DNA of 64,000 nt from assembly GCF_025499605.1 (NCBI RefSeq), contig NZ_JAFMVC010000003.1, positions 285,677 through 349,676 of the forward strand, read 5' to 3'. Positions within the stretch are counted from its first letter, which is position 1, and each line of letters starts with the position of its first letter. Below, piece after piece: positions 46,348-55,357 of this stretch. The position numbers were made by a program, and so were the translations under genes. Source of the stretch: Carboxylicivirga litoralis (GTDB lineage Bacteria; Bacteroidota; Bacteroidia; Bacteroidales; Marinilabiliaceae). The notes beneath the pieces are model-generated. The model worked only from the letters and a program-made list of their open reading frames with translations, had not been told where the DNA came from and did not search any database.

Positions 46348-48627
46348 CTAACTCAAAATTTTTAGTTTGGCAAATTTGAGTAATAATTGTTTCTGCCCGG
46401 CGTTAACGAATTTTACTGTTGCTTTTGTGTTAGGGGCAACTCCCTCAATACTAAGAACCTCACCTTGCCCAAAGCGTTCGTGCTCTACACGCATGCCGGC
46501 TTCCAAACCATTGGTGTTGGAGGCTTTGAAATTTATTTTAGGTTTTGCCTGCCCCGTTTCCGATGTATAATTCATGCGGATGCGTGGTTTAAGGCCCGAC
46601 GTTGGCTGATTAATGCCGGTTTTACGAAATGCCGGTTGTGGCCGTTCATTACCAACAAAATCTTCAGGATTAATATCGAGGTAAGACTGGTCTATATCGC
46701 CTATAAAACGGCTGGGTTTACTAAATGTTAGTTCACCATATTTATAGCGTGATCGGGCAAAGGAGATAGTTGCATTGTTCTCAGCCCTGGTTACGGCTAC
46801 ATAGAATAAGCGACGTTCTTCCTCCAGATTTTTTTCACTATCGGTTGATTGAGTGGCCGGGAAAAGGCCTTCTTCCACACCAACAATGTAAACGTTTTTA
46901 AATTCCAGTCCTTTGGCCGAGTGTATGGTCATCAGCGTTACCTTATTAATATCATCGGCTTTTTCATTATCCTGGTCGGTTAAAAGCGCTACATCTTCCA
47001 GGAAGTTAACTAAATTGGCCGGTTCGCCTTCTTCTTGTTTGGTTTCGGTAAACTCTTTAATACCATTTAGTAATTCGTCGATGTTGTCGATTCGCCCCTG
47101 ACCTTCGATGGATTTATCGTTGTGCAGGTCTTTCATAATACCACTTGCCGATGCAATCTCGGCCGCCAGCTCATAGGCCGAGAGGTTTTCGAGCTGTGCT
47201 TTAAACTGTGCAATTAATGCTATAAAATTGGCGAGTTTCTTTTGTGTTCCGGCATTGATGCCAATTTGTGCGATATTTGGATTAATCAAAATATTCCAAA
47301 TACTTTGATCGCTCGAATCGGCAGCAGCTGTTATTTTATCCATGGTGGTTTTACCAATGCCACGTGCCGGATAATTGATGACACGTTTCAGAGCTTCCTG
47401 ATCCGATGGATTAATTGTTAAACGGAAATAGGCCAGCAGGTCTTTTATCTCTTTGCGCTGATAGAATGACAGGCCGCCATAAATTTTGTAGGGTAAATTC
47501 TTTTTCCGTAAGGCTTCCTCAAATACCCTCGATTGCGCATTGGTTCTGTATAAAATGGCAAAGTCTTTATACTCAAGGTGCTCTTTCATGCGCTTCTCAA
47601 AAATGTCGTTGGTGATTAAAAAGCCCTCTTCAACATCGGAATAAGCTTTTAATACACGGACCGGATTACCCTCGTCATTGGCCGAGAATACATTTTTCTG
47701 AATCTGGCCTTTATTCTTCTCGATAATGCTGTTGGCCGCATTGACTATGTTTTGTGATGAGCGGTAATTCTGCTCCAGCTTAAACAGTTTGTAACCCGGA
47801 TAATCGTTTCTGAAATTAAGGATGTTTTCAATTTTGGCTCCGCGGAAACTATATATACTCTGCGCATCATCACCCACCACACAGATGTTCTTATGCTTTT
47901 CGGCCAGTTTCTTAATAATCAGGTACTGCGAGTAGTTAGTATCCTGGTACTCATCAACCATAATGTAATCAAACTGATCCTGGTATTTTTTCAGTACATC
48001 CGGAAAGTCGCGAAATAAGATGTTGGTATTCAGTAATAAATCATCAAAGTCCATTACGCCCGATTTATAGCACTCCTTCATGTAGCGTGCGTAAATCTCA
48101 TAAATCATTGGCATTTGCGAGGCTTTATCATTGGCGGTTCGGTTTACATCGCGAGCGTACACTACGGGAGTTACTAAATCATTTTTAGCTGCTGAAATGC
48201 GCGAAAGAACACTGCCTGGCTTATAGGCCTTTTCGTTCAGTTTCATTTTTTTAACGATGCTCTTAATCAGGTTTTTGGAGTCCTGAGTGTCGTAAATGGT
48301 AAACGATGAAGGATAGCCCAGGTGTTTGGATTCGTAACGAAGGATACGGGCAAAAATAGAGTGAAAGGTACCCATCCACAAGCTGCCGGCAATGTGCTGA
48401 CCAACGACAGAGCCAATGCGCTCTTTCATTTCTTTGGCAGCTTTATTGGTAAAGGTTAAAGCCAAAACGCGGTAAGGTTTAACGCCTTCGCTCAAAAGGT
48501 GAGCAATGCGAAACGTCAATACACGTGTTTTTCCCGAGCCCGCTCCCGCAATAACCAACGATGGCCCTTCTGTTTCAACAACGGCATTGCGCTGAGCCTC
48601 ATTTAATCCCTCTAAATATTCCTGCAC
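46348..48627 (-). CDS. UvrD/PcrA-type ATP-dependent DNA helicase
   Basis: A superfamily 1A 3'-5' helicase (759 aa) for nucleotide-excision or recombination-associated repair. Seen: the Q motif LNEAQRNAV, Walker A AGAGSGKTRVLTFRIAHLL, motif Ia TFTNKAAKEMKERI, motif II MVDEYQDTN, motif III DDAQSIYSFRGA, motif IV LEQNYRSSQNI, motif V TIHSAKGLEFKNVYIVG and motif VI EERRLFYVAVTRA. The C-terminal 70 residues (MRVEHERFGQGEVLSIEG) form the Tudor-like domain typical of PcrA/UvrD. It is a single gene. Confidence 0.95.
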   Translation of the reverse strand: MQEYLEGLNEAQRNAVVETEGPSLVIAGAGSGKTRVLTFRIAHLLSEGVKPYRVLALTFTNKAAKEMKERIGSVVGQHIAGSLWMGTFHSIFARILRYESKHLGYPSSFTIYDTQDSKNLIKSIVKKMKLNEKAYKPGSVLSRISAAKNDLVTPVVYARDVNRTANDKASQMPMIYEIYARYMKECYKSGVMDFDDLLLNTNILFRDFPDVLKKYQDQFDYIMVDEYQDTNYSQYLIIKKLAEKHKNICVVGDDAQSIYSFRGAKIENILNFRNDYPGYKLFKLEQNYRSSQNIVNAANSIIEKNKGQIQKNVFSANDEGNPVRVLKAYSDVEEGFLITNDIFEKRMKEHLEYKDFAILYRTNAQSRVFEEALRKKNLPYKIYGGLSFYQRKEIKDLLAYFRLTINPSDQEALKRVINYPARGIGKTTMDKITAAADSSDQSIWNILINPNIAQIGINAGTQKKLANFIALIAQFKAQLENLSAYELAAEIASASGIMKDLHNDKSIEGQGRIDNIDELLNGIKEFTETKQEEGEPANLVNFLEDVALLTDQDNEKADDINKVTLMTIHSAKGLEFKNVYIVGVEEGLFPATQSTDSEKNLEEERRLFYVAVTRAENNATISFARSRYKYGELTFSKPSRFIGDIDQSYLDINPEDFVGNERPQPAFRKTGINQPTSGLKPRIRMNYTSETGQAKPKINFKASNTNGLEAGMRVEHERFGQGEVLSIEGVAPNTKATVKFVNAGQKQLLLKFAKLKILS

Positions 48628-48819
48628 GATATACTTGATTTATAATTGATGAACTTCCTTTTGCAAAAATAAACGTTCATTTGAATACAACGAATTCAGA
48701 CGTAATAATATTATGCTTTTTATCGTTTGAAGATTTATATATAGCTTTGAAAAAGAGAATTAGTTTAAAAGTAGAAGGCAGAAGTTGATACTCTGTAAGC
48801 TCTTGATTGTTTTTGTAAG

Positions 48820-50043
48820 ATGGTAAAATTAAGCTCGATGAGTCGTTTCTTAACCCTGATAATTTTGTTGATAATCACATTCACTTCGGTGAATGCGCAA
48901 ATTACTTCCAATGCTTTTTATACCGAACCAACAGAGTATGGTGGAGGTGTAGTAAACGATCCTATTTTCTTTTATGAGGACATGGCAGGCTCCGAGTTGA
49001 CAGCACCAGCCGGAAGCGCTTATCAGTGGTATCAATACTCGACTGTTTTAAATGCCTTTGAGTTAATAGCTGGCGAAACAGGGTCTATTATTAATGGTAT
49101 TAGTGAAGGAGGCTATCAGGTTGAAGTGACGGCTTCAGATGGGAACAAAGCCAATTATTATTGTTGGAATTTTGTTCCGCAAATGCAAATAGATTCAGTG
49201 GGTGTACCTTTTGCTGACTGTAGTAATCTGCGAGTGACAGCTTATACTAAAAATAAATCATTGACGTATTACAGGCATAAAAGTGACCATAGCGAACTGA
49301 TGGTTGATTACGGGTTTAATTGGATATCGACGCCTGCCGGACCTGTTAGTGATGAAAATGAATACTCCAGATTTATTAAAGCTCCAACAGAAGATACCAA
49401 TTATTCGGTGGAAGTGGGCAGTAAATTTTCAGATGGTATAACACCCGTTAATGCCGATTACTCTTATTCAGCCATTGCTGTAGAAGCCAAGTTCACCTTT
49501 GAAACAGAAGGAACGGCCGAGAATGAGGCGACTGAAGGTTCGGCGCCAATGGTAGTTAGATTTACAGACGAATCGTTAGGCAAGATAACAGACTGGGAAT
49601 GGACCTTTGGAGATGCAGGAAAAGACTTTGTGTCCGATCCTATATTTACCTTTCAGAAATTCACTGATGGAGGTTATCCGGTGGTGCTTTATGTGCGCAA
49701 CAGTGAATCGGAATGCGAAAGTGAAACGGATCCTGAAGTGTTTACGGTCAATGAAATGGTGGTTAGAGCTCCCAATGCTTTTACGCCTTTTAGTAGTCCA
49801 ACTCAAAATGATGAGTTTAGAGTGCTGTACCGGTCGGTTAATAAATTTACCATGGTTATTTATAACCGTTGGGGACGCAAAGTGTATTCATCCAGTAATC
49901 CCGATGAAGGGTGGAATGGGAAGATAGGAAGTCAGAAAGCCGAACCTGGTGTCTATTTCTATAAAATTAAGGCCGAAGGTTACAATAAAGGAGAAACACT
50001 TGAGTTGGAAGGAGCTGTTCATTTGATTGTGACGAACAATTAA
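48820..50043 (+). CDS. PKD protein with gliding-motility-associated (CHU_C) C-terminal domain
   Basis: A 407-aa secreted protein. Seen: signal peptide around MSRFLTLIILLIITFTSVNAQ (start at 48820 or 48838), an N-terminal Ig-like region, a PKD domain (VVRFTDESLGKITDWEWTFGDAG to VLYVRN, about residues 245-305) and a C-terminal CHU_C domain (RAPNAFTPFSS onward, about 320-407, with VIYNRWGRKVY and PGVYFYKIKAEG). CHU_C is the type B signal for type IX secretion. It is a single gene diverging from the helicase. Confidence 0.87.
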   Translation: MVKLSSMSRFLTLIILLIITFTSVNAQITSNAFYTEPTEYGGGVVNDPIFFYEDMAGSELTAPAGSAYQWYQYSTVLNAFELIAGETGSIINGISEGGYQVEVTASDGNKANYYCWNFVPQMQIDSVGVPFADCSNLRVTAYTKNKSLTYYRHKSDHSELMVDYGFNWISTPAGPVSDENEYSRFIKAPTEDTNYSVEVGSKFSDGITPVNADYSYSAIAVEAKFTFETEGTAENEATEGSAPMVVRFTDESLGKITDWEWTFGDAGKDFVSDPIFTFQKFTDGGYPVVLYVRNSESECESETDPEVFTVNEMVVRAPNAFTPFSSPTQNDEFRVLYRSVNKFTMVIYNRWGRKVYSSSNPDEGWNGKIGSQKAEPGVYFYKIKAEGYNKGETLELEGAVHLIVTNN

Positions 50044-50123
50044 AAAAGATTCTCGTTCAAAGCTTCATTATAAAATTGACCACTATCGCCACAGGTTATA
50101 GTGCAAATTCAAAAGAAACTTTT

Positions 50124-51587
50124 TTAGATATCGTAAATACTCTTCGTTTTAGGTTTTTCTTTGCGGAGTTGTTCGTAATGGTATTTGCGCTGAGCTTCCG
50201 TAAACTGTGGGATAAAGCTCTCGCCTGGTGATGGTGAAGGCGATAAACGTAATTTCTGACCTGGGTCTAGCACAAAATAAGCCGGCAAGGCTCTGATGCG
50301 ATAATCAAGGGCTACCTTTGGCATGGCGGCATAATGCAGAAAGTCCCAGCGGTACTTATTGTCTTTAACCAATTTCTCTGCAGCTGTTGGGTCTTCATCC
50401 ATAATGATTGTAACAAGCGTTAGCTTACGGCGCAGCTCTCTGTCCTTGGATAAAATATCTAATAATTGAAGCTCCTCTTTACAAGTGTGGTTGCTGGTGT
50501 GCATAAAATTAAGGTACACAAATTTACCTTCATAATCACTTAACGAACGCTCTTTGCCATCGAGGCGGTAGAGGGTAAATTGTGGAGCTGCTGAGCCTGG
50601 GCGCAACCAGGTTACTTTCCTATGCAGGCTTTTAGCAAAATCTTTAATGTTAAGCGTACTTCCTTGTTCATGCGCTTGCTTAAACAGTTCTATTATTTGC
50701 TCCTGATCATATCTACCCGAATAAAAAGCTTCATAGAGGCCTTTTAACAACACAAATTCTGCTATTTCCGGATTAGTAAATAAGGTATCTTTCCTAAATA
50801 CGGTTGATAAGCTGTCGAAAGAGGTCGTTTTTGTATAGGCATCGCGCAATGCATCTCCTTGTTTGGATGAAAAATATGATGTGAAGAAGCTTTTAAACAA
50901 TGTGTTGAACGAACGTTGAAAAGAAGGCATTGAGAAGTTAAGCGAGTCACCTTTCATGGTGAAATACATGGCTTTACGTTTGTTGCGTTTGTAAGCCAAG
51001 GTTAATAATTCACCATACGCATATTGCTTGTATTTAACGAAATAGGGGTGGATAGAGTGAAACAAACTGTCCGTTTGATCTATTATTTCCTGAGCTTTGC
51101 GTATATCTCCTCTTGAAAAGACATTAACAGCATTGGCATTGTATTGCTGCGAAAAATAGGAATCAAAATCAGTTATCATACGATTAAGTCCCTGGGCTTC
51201 TTCATTGGCAATGCCCAGCTCAATACTTTCAGGGATGAAATACGGATTAAAGCGTTCGGCATCTGTGCGTGGCTGAAAAGGAGGAAGTATCAACTCGTAG
51301 GTTTGACCCGGTTCAAGATAGATGCTTCCTTCGTACTTGCCCATGTTAATGGTGGCATAGGTAATGGAGGATATCTCGATGCTTTGTTCAAATGAGCCGT
51401 CGTCGGAAACACTAATGACCATCAGGTCAGATAACTCACCAGAAATAGGATTTTCAATTTTCTGCATAACCAGGCTGAAATCAGCATACTCAGGAGCATT
51501 TCCTTTAATGGTTACCCATTGAGGTGGCTGTTGGGCCAGCATCACAGTTGTTATAAACAGAAATATGGCGAATAATCCTACGCGCAT
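50124..51587 (-). CDS. Secreted thioredoxin-fold protein with single Cys
   Basis: A 487-aa exported protein: signal peptide MRVGLFAIFLFITTVMLAQ, a beta-rich N-terminal region and helical middle, then a C-terminal AhpC/TSA-type thioredoxin fold (about residues 330-470; APQFTLYRLDGKERSLSDYEGKFVYLNFMHTSNHTC). The active-site position reads HTSNHTC, so only the second Cys remains. It is similar in layout to TlpA-DUF4369-type proteins. Its ATG follows the coaD stop codon directly, so they are transcriptionally coupled, although no functional link with CoA is evident. Confidence 0.7.
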   Translation of the reverse strand: MRVGLFAIFLFITTVMLAQQPPQWVTIKGNAPEYADFSLVMQKIENPISGELSDLMVISVSDDGSFEQSIEISSITYATINMGKYEGSIYLEPGQTYELILPPFQPRTDAERFNPYFIPESIELGIANEEAQGLNRMITDFDSYFSQQYNANAVNVFSRGDIRKAQEIIDQTDSLFHSIHPYFVKYKQYAYGELLTLAYKRNKRKAMYFTMKGDSLNFSMPSFQRSFNTLFKSFFTSYFSSKQGDALRDAYTKTTSFDSLSTVFRKDTLFTNPEIAEFVLLKGLYEAFYSGRYDQEQIIELFKQAHEQGSTLNIKDFAKSLHRKVTWLRPGSAAPQFTLYRLDGKERSLSDYEGKFVYLNFMHTSNHTCKEELQLLDILSKDRELRRKLTLVTIIMDEDPTAAEKLVKDNKYRWDFLHYAAMPKVALDYRIRALPAYFVLDPGQKLRLSPSPSPGESFIPQFTEAQRKYHYEQLRKEKPKTKSIYDI

Positions 51588-52058
51588 CTACAGAAAATTT
51601 TGAATGTTTTTTTGAATGGCTTCTGGTAAAAACTGGCCGGCATTGCCACCATGTTTTACAATATCGCGGATGATTGAGCTGTTAACAGGCGTGTGCTCTG
51701 GTGTTGTTAATAAGAATACCGAATCAATACCGCTCATGGCTTTATTTACTTGTGCAATAGCTCTTTCGTACTCGAAGTCGGCAGCTGTTCTGATGCCGCG
51801 TAAAATATGCGTACAGCCAATTTCTTTTGCAAAATCCACTGTTAGACCTTCGTATTTCTCAACACTGATACGCTCATCATCAACAAACACATCACGAATC
51901 CATTGCATGCGATCGTCAAGCGGAAAGAAATCGCGTTTATTTGAATTATAGCCAACGGCAATAATGATTTTATCAAAGAGGCTTAATCCTCGTCGCACAA
52001 CATCTTCGTGTCCAACAGTAAACGGATCAAATGAACCTGGAAAAATAGCTGTTTTCAT
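51588..52058 (-). CDS. coaD: Phosphopantetheine adenylyltransferase
   Basis: It transfers AMP to 4'-phosphopantetheine, the penultimate step of CoA synthesis. The 156-aa length is normal. Seen: the nucleotidyltransferase motif FPGSFDPFTVGHEDVV (residues 6-21), the ILRGIRTAADFEYE substrate loop, and the C-terminal SSIIRDIVKHGG. The start gives an N-terminus MKTAIFPGSFDP as usual. The stop codon is directly followed by the next gene's ATG. Confidence 0.97.
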   Translation of the reverse strand: MKTAIFPGSFDPFTVGHEDVVRRGLSLFDKIIIAVGYNSNKRDFFPLDDRMQWIRDVFVDDERISVEKYEGLTVDFAKEIGCTHILRGIRTAADFEYERAIAQVNKAMSGIDSVFLLTTPEHTPVNSSIIRDIVKHGGNAGQFLPEAIQKNIQNFL

Positions 52059-52265
52059 TTCGTTGTTTTAGTATCGGCCACCATTACTGAGAAACCGGTT
52101 GGTTTATAGTACAGCAAGGGTAACCGACGATTGGCTTAAGGCAGTTTTATTTACTAAACACTGCAGGTAAGCTTAAGTTGTCTTGAATACGCTTTTCTAG
52201 CTTACAAAATAAGGCGTAAAATTTGAGAAAACATAGCCTCTATTGTAAGATGTCATGTTATTTAT
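52059..52265. other. Short intergenic region
   Basis: No gene, hairpin with T-run or repeat is recognised. It carries the promoter for coaD and the 3' end of the methyltransferase-GT2 gene. Confidence 0.3.
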
Positions 52266-53693
52266 TTACCAAAACTTTATTTTGCCTGCTGCAAAGGCCG
52301 ACATGCGCAATAGTATTAAACCATGACTGAAACGTGAAATGTTGGTGTCACCATATTTGCGTTCGCGGTATCGAATGGGTAAATCAACAATTTTAAGATT
52401 CAGTTTATAAGCGCCAAATAACAGGTCGAAATCGCCAAATGGGTCGAAATCACCAAAGAATGAACGGTTCTCAGCCAATTTCAGATAATCGGTTCTGAAC
52501 ATCACTTTGGTGCCACAAAGCGTGTCTTTAATGGGGCGCTCCAAAATCCAGCTAAACAAGCGCGAGAAGAAATGGTTGCCAATGTTGTTTAGTGTTCGCA
52601 TGGCATTTTTCTCCATTGGATAAACCAAACGAACACCATTAATAAATTCACCTTTACCTCGTGTGATAGCATTATAGAATTTTGGTAAATCTTCGGGAGG
52701 AACGGTTAAGTCGGCATCCAAAATCATCAGGATATCACCTTCGGCAGCAGCATAACCTTTACGAACGGCATCGCCTTTACCTTTGCCATCCTGCTGCATG
52801 ATTTTAATGCGATGCGTCTCTTTATATTTTTCAGCCATCTGCTGAATGGTGTCCCAGGTGTCGTCTGTTGAGTTACCTTCCACAAATATAAGCTCGGTGA
52901 ATTGCCCCATTGGGGGCGTACGCAAAATGGCAGCCTCAATGTTGCCACTTTCATTACGGGCCGGCACAACCACCGAAACCGAATATCGCTCATCTACTTC
53001 CTCCTGTTTTAAACGTGGTGGAAACGGGCGCGCAAAAACAAATTGATTGAGGCCAAATATCTGGAAAAACGGTAAGCGCGACACAAATCGATTCATCAGC
53101 CACGAAACGAATGGTATGCGATAGGGCATCAGCATGCTTCTGTTTTTCTTATAAGCGTCAAAATCGGCCAGATAAAGCAGGTTGGCAATATCGCCGGTTG
53201 ATAGCCAGTTTTGTTCGGGTGTTCGTTTTTTAATGTGCAAAAACTCTGCAAAACGGATGATGGGTTCCCAGATGCGGTTGTAATAGGTGACGATGATGCG
53301 CGTTTGTTCGTGACACACCTTTTTGAGCTCTTTAAACACGTGCTCAATATCATCAATAACACCAATCAGGTTCGATAAAATGATAACATCGTATTTCTCA
53401 TTGAGGGTAATGTTTTCGGCTTCCATCAGTTCGAAACGAATGTCAGGAAACTGCTCTTTAGCCTGATTGAGGATAGGTTCGCAGAAATCAATACCTGTTT
53501 TAGATTTTCCCTTTATGGCAGCCAGCAATTCGCCCGAACCACAACCTATTTCTAATACCGAGCTTTCTTTGTGTATGTAATAGTTGCAATAGCGAGTAAT
53601 GGAGTCCCAATAATATGAACGTCGTTGACGATATTTTACCCAGTTTTTAGCCCTTGATTCAAAATAGGCTCTTCGCTCCTCGTTAACCTTCAT
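52266..53693 (-). CDS. Methyltransferase-glycosyltransferase (GT2) fusion
   Basis: A 475-aa two-domain protein. Residues about 1-215: class I SAM-dependent methyltransferase with VLEIGCGSGELLAAIKG (motif I) and DVIILSNLIGVIDDI (motif IV region). Residues about 228-475: GT-A glycosyltransferase family 2 with YSVSVVVPARNESGNIEAAI, VEGNSTDDTWDTI, DADLTVPPEDLPKFY and DTLCGTKVMF, resembling polyprenyl-phosphate sugar synthases. It sits directly after a GT39-like membrane protein (one base between stop and start), so it could make the lipid-linked sugar donor that protein uses (inference). Confidence 0.85.
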   Translation of the reverse strand: MKVNEERRAYFESRAKNWVKYRQRRSYYWDSITRYCNYYIHKESSVLEIGCGSGELLAAIKGKSKTGIDFCEPILNQAKEQFPDIRFELMEAENITLNEKYDVIILSNLIGVIDDIEHVFKELKKVCHEQTRIIVTYYNRIWEPIIRFAEFLHIKKRTPEQNWLSTGDIANLLYLADFDAYKKNRSMLMPYRIPFVSWLMNRFVSRLPFFQIFGLNQFVFARPFPPRLKQEEVDERYSVSVVVPARNESGNIEAAILRTPPMGQFTELIFVEGNSTDDTWDTIQQMAEKYKETHRIKIMQQDGKGKGDAVRKGYAAAEGDILMILDADLTVPPEDLPKFYNAITRGKGEFINGVRLVYPMEKNAMRTLNNIGNHFFSRLFSWILERPIKDTLCGTKVMFRTDYLKLAENRSFFGDFDPFGDFDLLFGAYKLNLKIVDLPIRYRERKYGDTNISRFSHGLILLRMSAFAAGKIKFW

Positions 53694-53694
53694 C

Positions 53695-55353
53695 TTAATT
53701 TGTTTCCTGATTTGTTGTTTCCTTTGTTACAGCAGCACTATAGTCTACCCTGAATAAATAAGCTGGCTCCACCTTGCCAATCTGATGTTGTAACTTAAAT
53801 ACAGTTGGGTACTTTTTTGATATAATGTAGAGATATCGTTGTATTGTATTGATGGTTTGGCCATTGTTGACAAGTGGATTTTTGCGCAAACTGGCCATAA
53901 TTACATGTGTGACCTTTCTGTCTTTTAATCGTTGTAATAGCTGATCCGGGTCATCGGTATCAAAACGGTAGATGCCATAAAACTTTTTACCATTGGCATA
54001 AATGCGTGCCATATTAGGCTTGCGTACAGCCACCATGGTGTTTCCCGGTAGTTTCTCACCTGTATATTCAGCCATAGACAGGTAGTTTTTCCAGTCATCG
54101 GTATAGCCTTCGTATAAATCCCCTTTAAGGTTTTTGCGTAAGGTCAGCAGATCGATTTTTGAGAATGATTGGGCAGAGGTACTAACAATACTGATGGCAA
54201 CAAGGCCAAAAAACAGGTAATGCAGCAATTTGCTTTTTTGCGTTCGGCAGAATTCCCATAATCCATATAGAACAATCAGTACCATAAATGGAAAGAAAGG
54301 AATGATTAAGCGATACTGATCCCACAGCTTTTGAAGGACAACAAAGGTGATGCCCAGCATTATCACCAGGTAAATGGCTACAAACAACATGTATTTGTTG
54401 TTTTTAAAAGCTTTGAATGTGCCCAAGGCAAAAAGTCCGTAAAGTAGTATCGTTAAAAGGCCAATGGTTGAGTTTTTTGTCATTGCCCGTAAACCAGTCA
54501 TCTTTAAAAAGTGCTTCGACAGGTAAAGGTTTGAATTATCGATAAAACGAGTGATAAAACCACCTATTGTCTCTTTGCCTTTGTCCAGCTGGTAGGGGTG
54601 CTTGTATATCAGTGTTGTTGCTTGTCCACTATCAATAATTGATGTTTCCCAGATGGCACTCTTTAAAATGAGGAACAATCCGAGCATTAGAATAAAACTG
54701 CCTGTGATTAAACCAGCGTCTTTGTATCTTTTGTTGATAAGGAAGAACAGAACCACTGCTATTAAAGTGCCAAGGCCAATGGTTCGGGTTAAGTACGATG
54801 CCAGGATTAATGCACTCAGTACTAAAACTCTTTTCCAGTTTGTTTGGCCTGATTCATCATCATGAAGTTGAAAGACGATGGCAAAAACAGGAATCTGAAG
54901 CAACAGAAATAATGCTTCGCTATAGGTTTGGCTGGTAAAGTAAATGAAATAACTGCTTGCCGAAATAATCAGTAAAGTAGCAAATAAGAGCGTGTAAGCA
55001 ATTTTGTCTTTAAAACTTCGGTAGATGAGCCATAGACTTATCAGCATTAAAACAAAAGAAGTCACTTTTAATAGGCCTAGTTTGATGCCAGATAAAGCAA
55101 CAAAAAGGGATAAAAACATGGGGTACAAAGGCCCCTGAAACGAAGGATAGCTGCCATCGTTAATAAAGTTAACAGCTCGGATGATATAGGTACTGTCGTC
55201 GCCACCTTCACTAACTCTCAGGTTGAATAAAAGCAGTGAAAACAAGGTGAAGACACCCAAAATAGTCCCGATAATAACAAACTGGTGTTTCTGACTCCAG
55301 TTTTCAACTTTATCAAATAAATTGAAGTTGGGTTGGTTGCTAGGCTTTGCCAT
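53695..55353 (-). CDS. GT39-like integral membrane glycosyltransferase
   Basis: A 552-aa membrane protein from the Met at 55353 (MAKPSN); an upstream in-frame start at 55398 would overlap the previous gene by 41 bp and is disfavoured. About 10-11 hydrophobic helices are seen. The first loop carries the paired acidic residues GGDDSTYIIRAVNFIN and PSFQGPLYPMFLSLF, typical of PMT/ArnT-like enzymes that use polyprenyl-phosphate sugars. The C-terminal 140 residues form a soluble domain. It is followed by the methyltransferase-GT2 gene in an operon. The acceptor is unknown. Confidence 0.75.
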   Translation of the reverse strand: MAKPSNQPNFNLFDKVENWSQKHQFVIIGTILGVFTLFSLLLFNLRVSEGGDDSTYIIRAVNFINDGSYPSFQGPLYPMFLSLFVALSGIKLGLLKVTSFVLMLISLWLIYRSFKDKIAYTLLFATLLIISASSYFIYFTSQTYSEALFLLLQIPVFAIVFQLHDDESGQTNWKRVLVLSALILASYLTRTIGLGTLIAVVLFFLINKRYKDAGLITGSFILMLGLFLILKSAIWETSIIDSGQATTLIYKHPYQLDKGKETIGGFITRFIDNSNLYLSKHFLKMTGLRAMTKNSTIGLLTILLYGLFALGTFKAFKNNKYMLFVAIYLVIMLGITFVVLQKLWDQYRLIIPFFPFMVLIVLYGLWEFCRTQKSKLLHYLFFGLVAISIVSTSAQSFSKIDLLTLRKNLKGDLYEGYTDDWKNYLSMAEYTGEKLPGNTMVAVRKPNMARIYANGKKFYGIYRFDTDDPDQLLQRLKDRKVTHVIMASLRKNPLVNNGQTINTIQRYLYIISKKYPTVFKLQHQIGKVEPAYLFRVDYSAAVTKETTNQETN

Positions 55354-55357
55354 TCCT

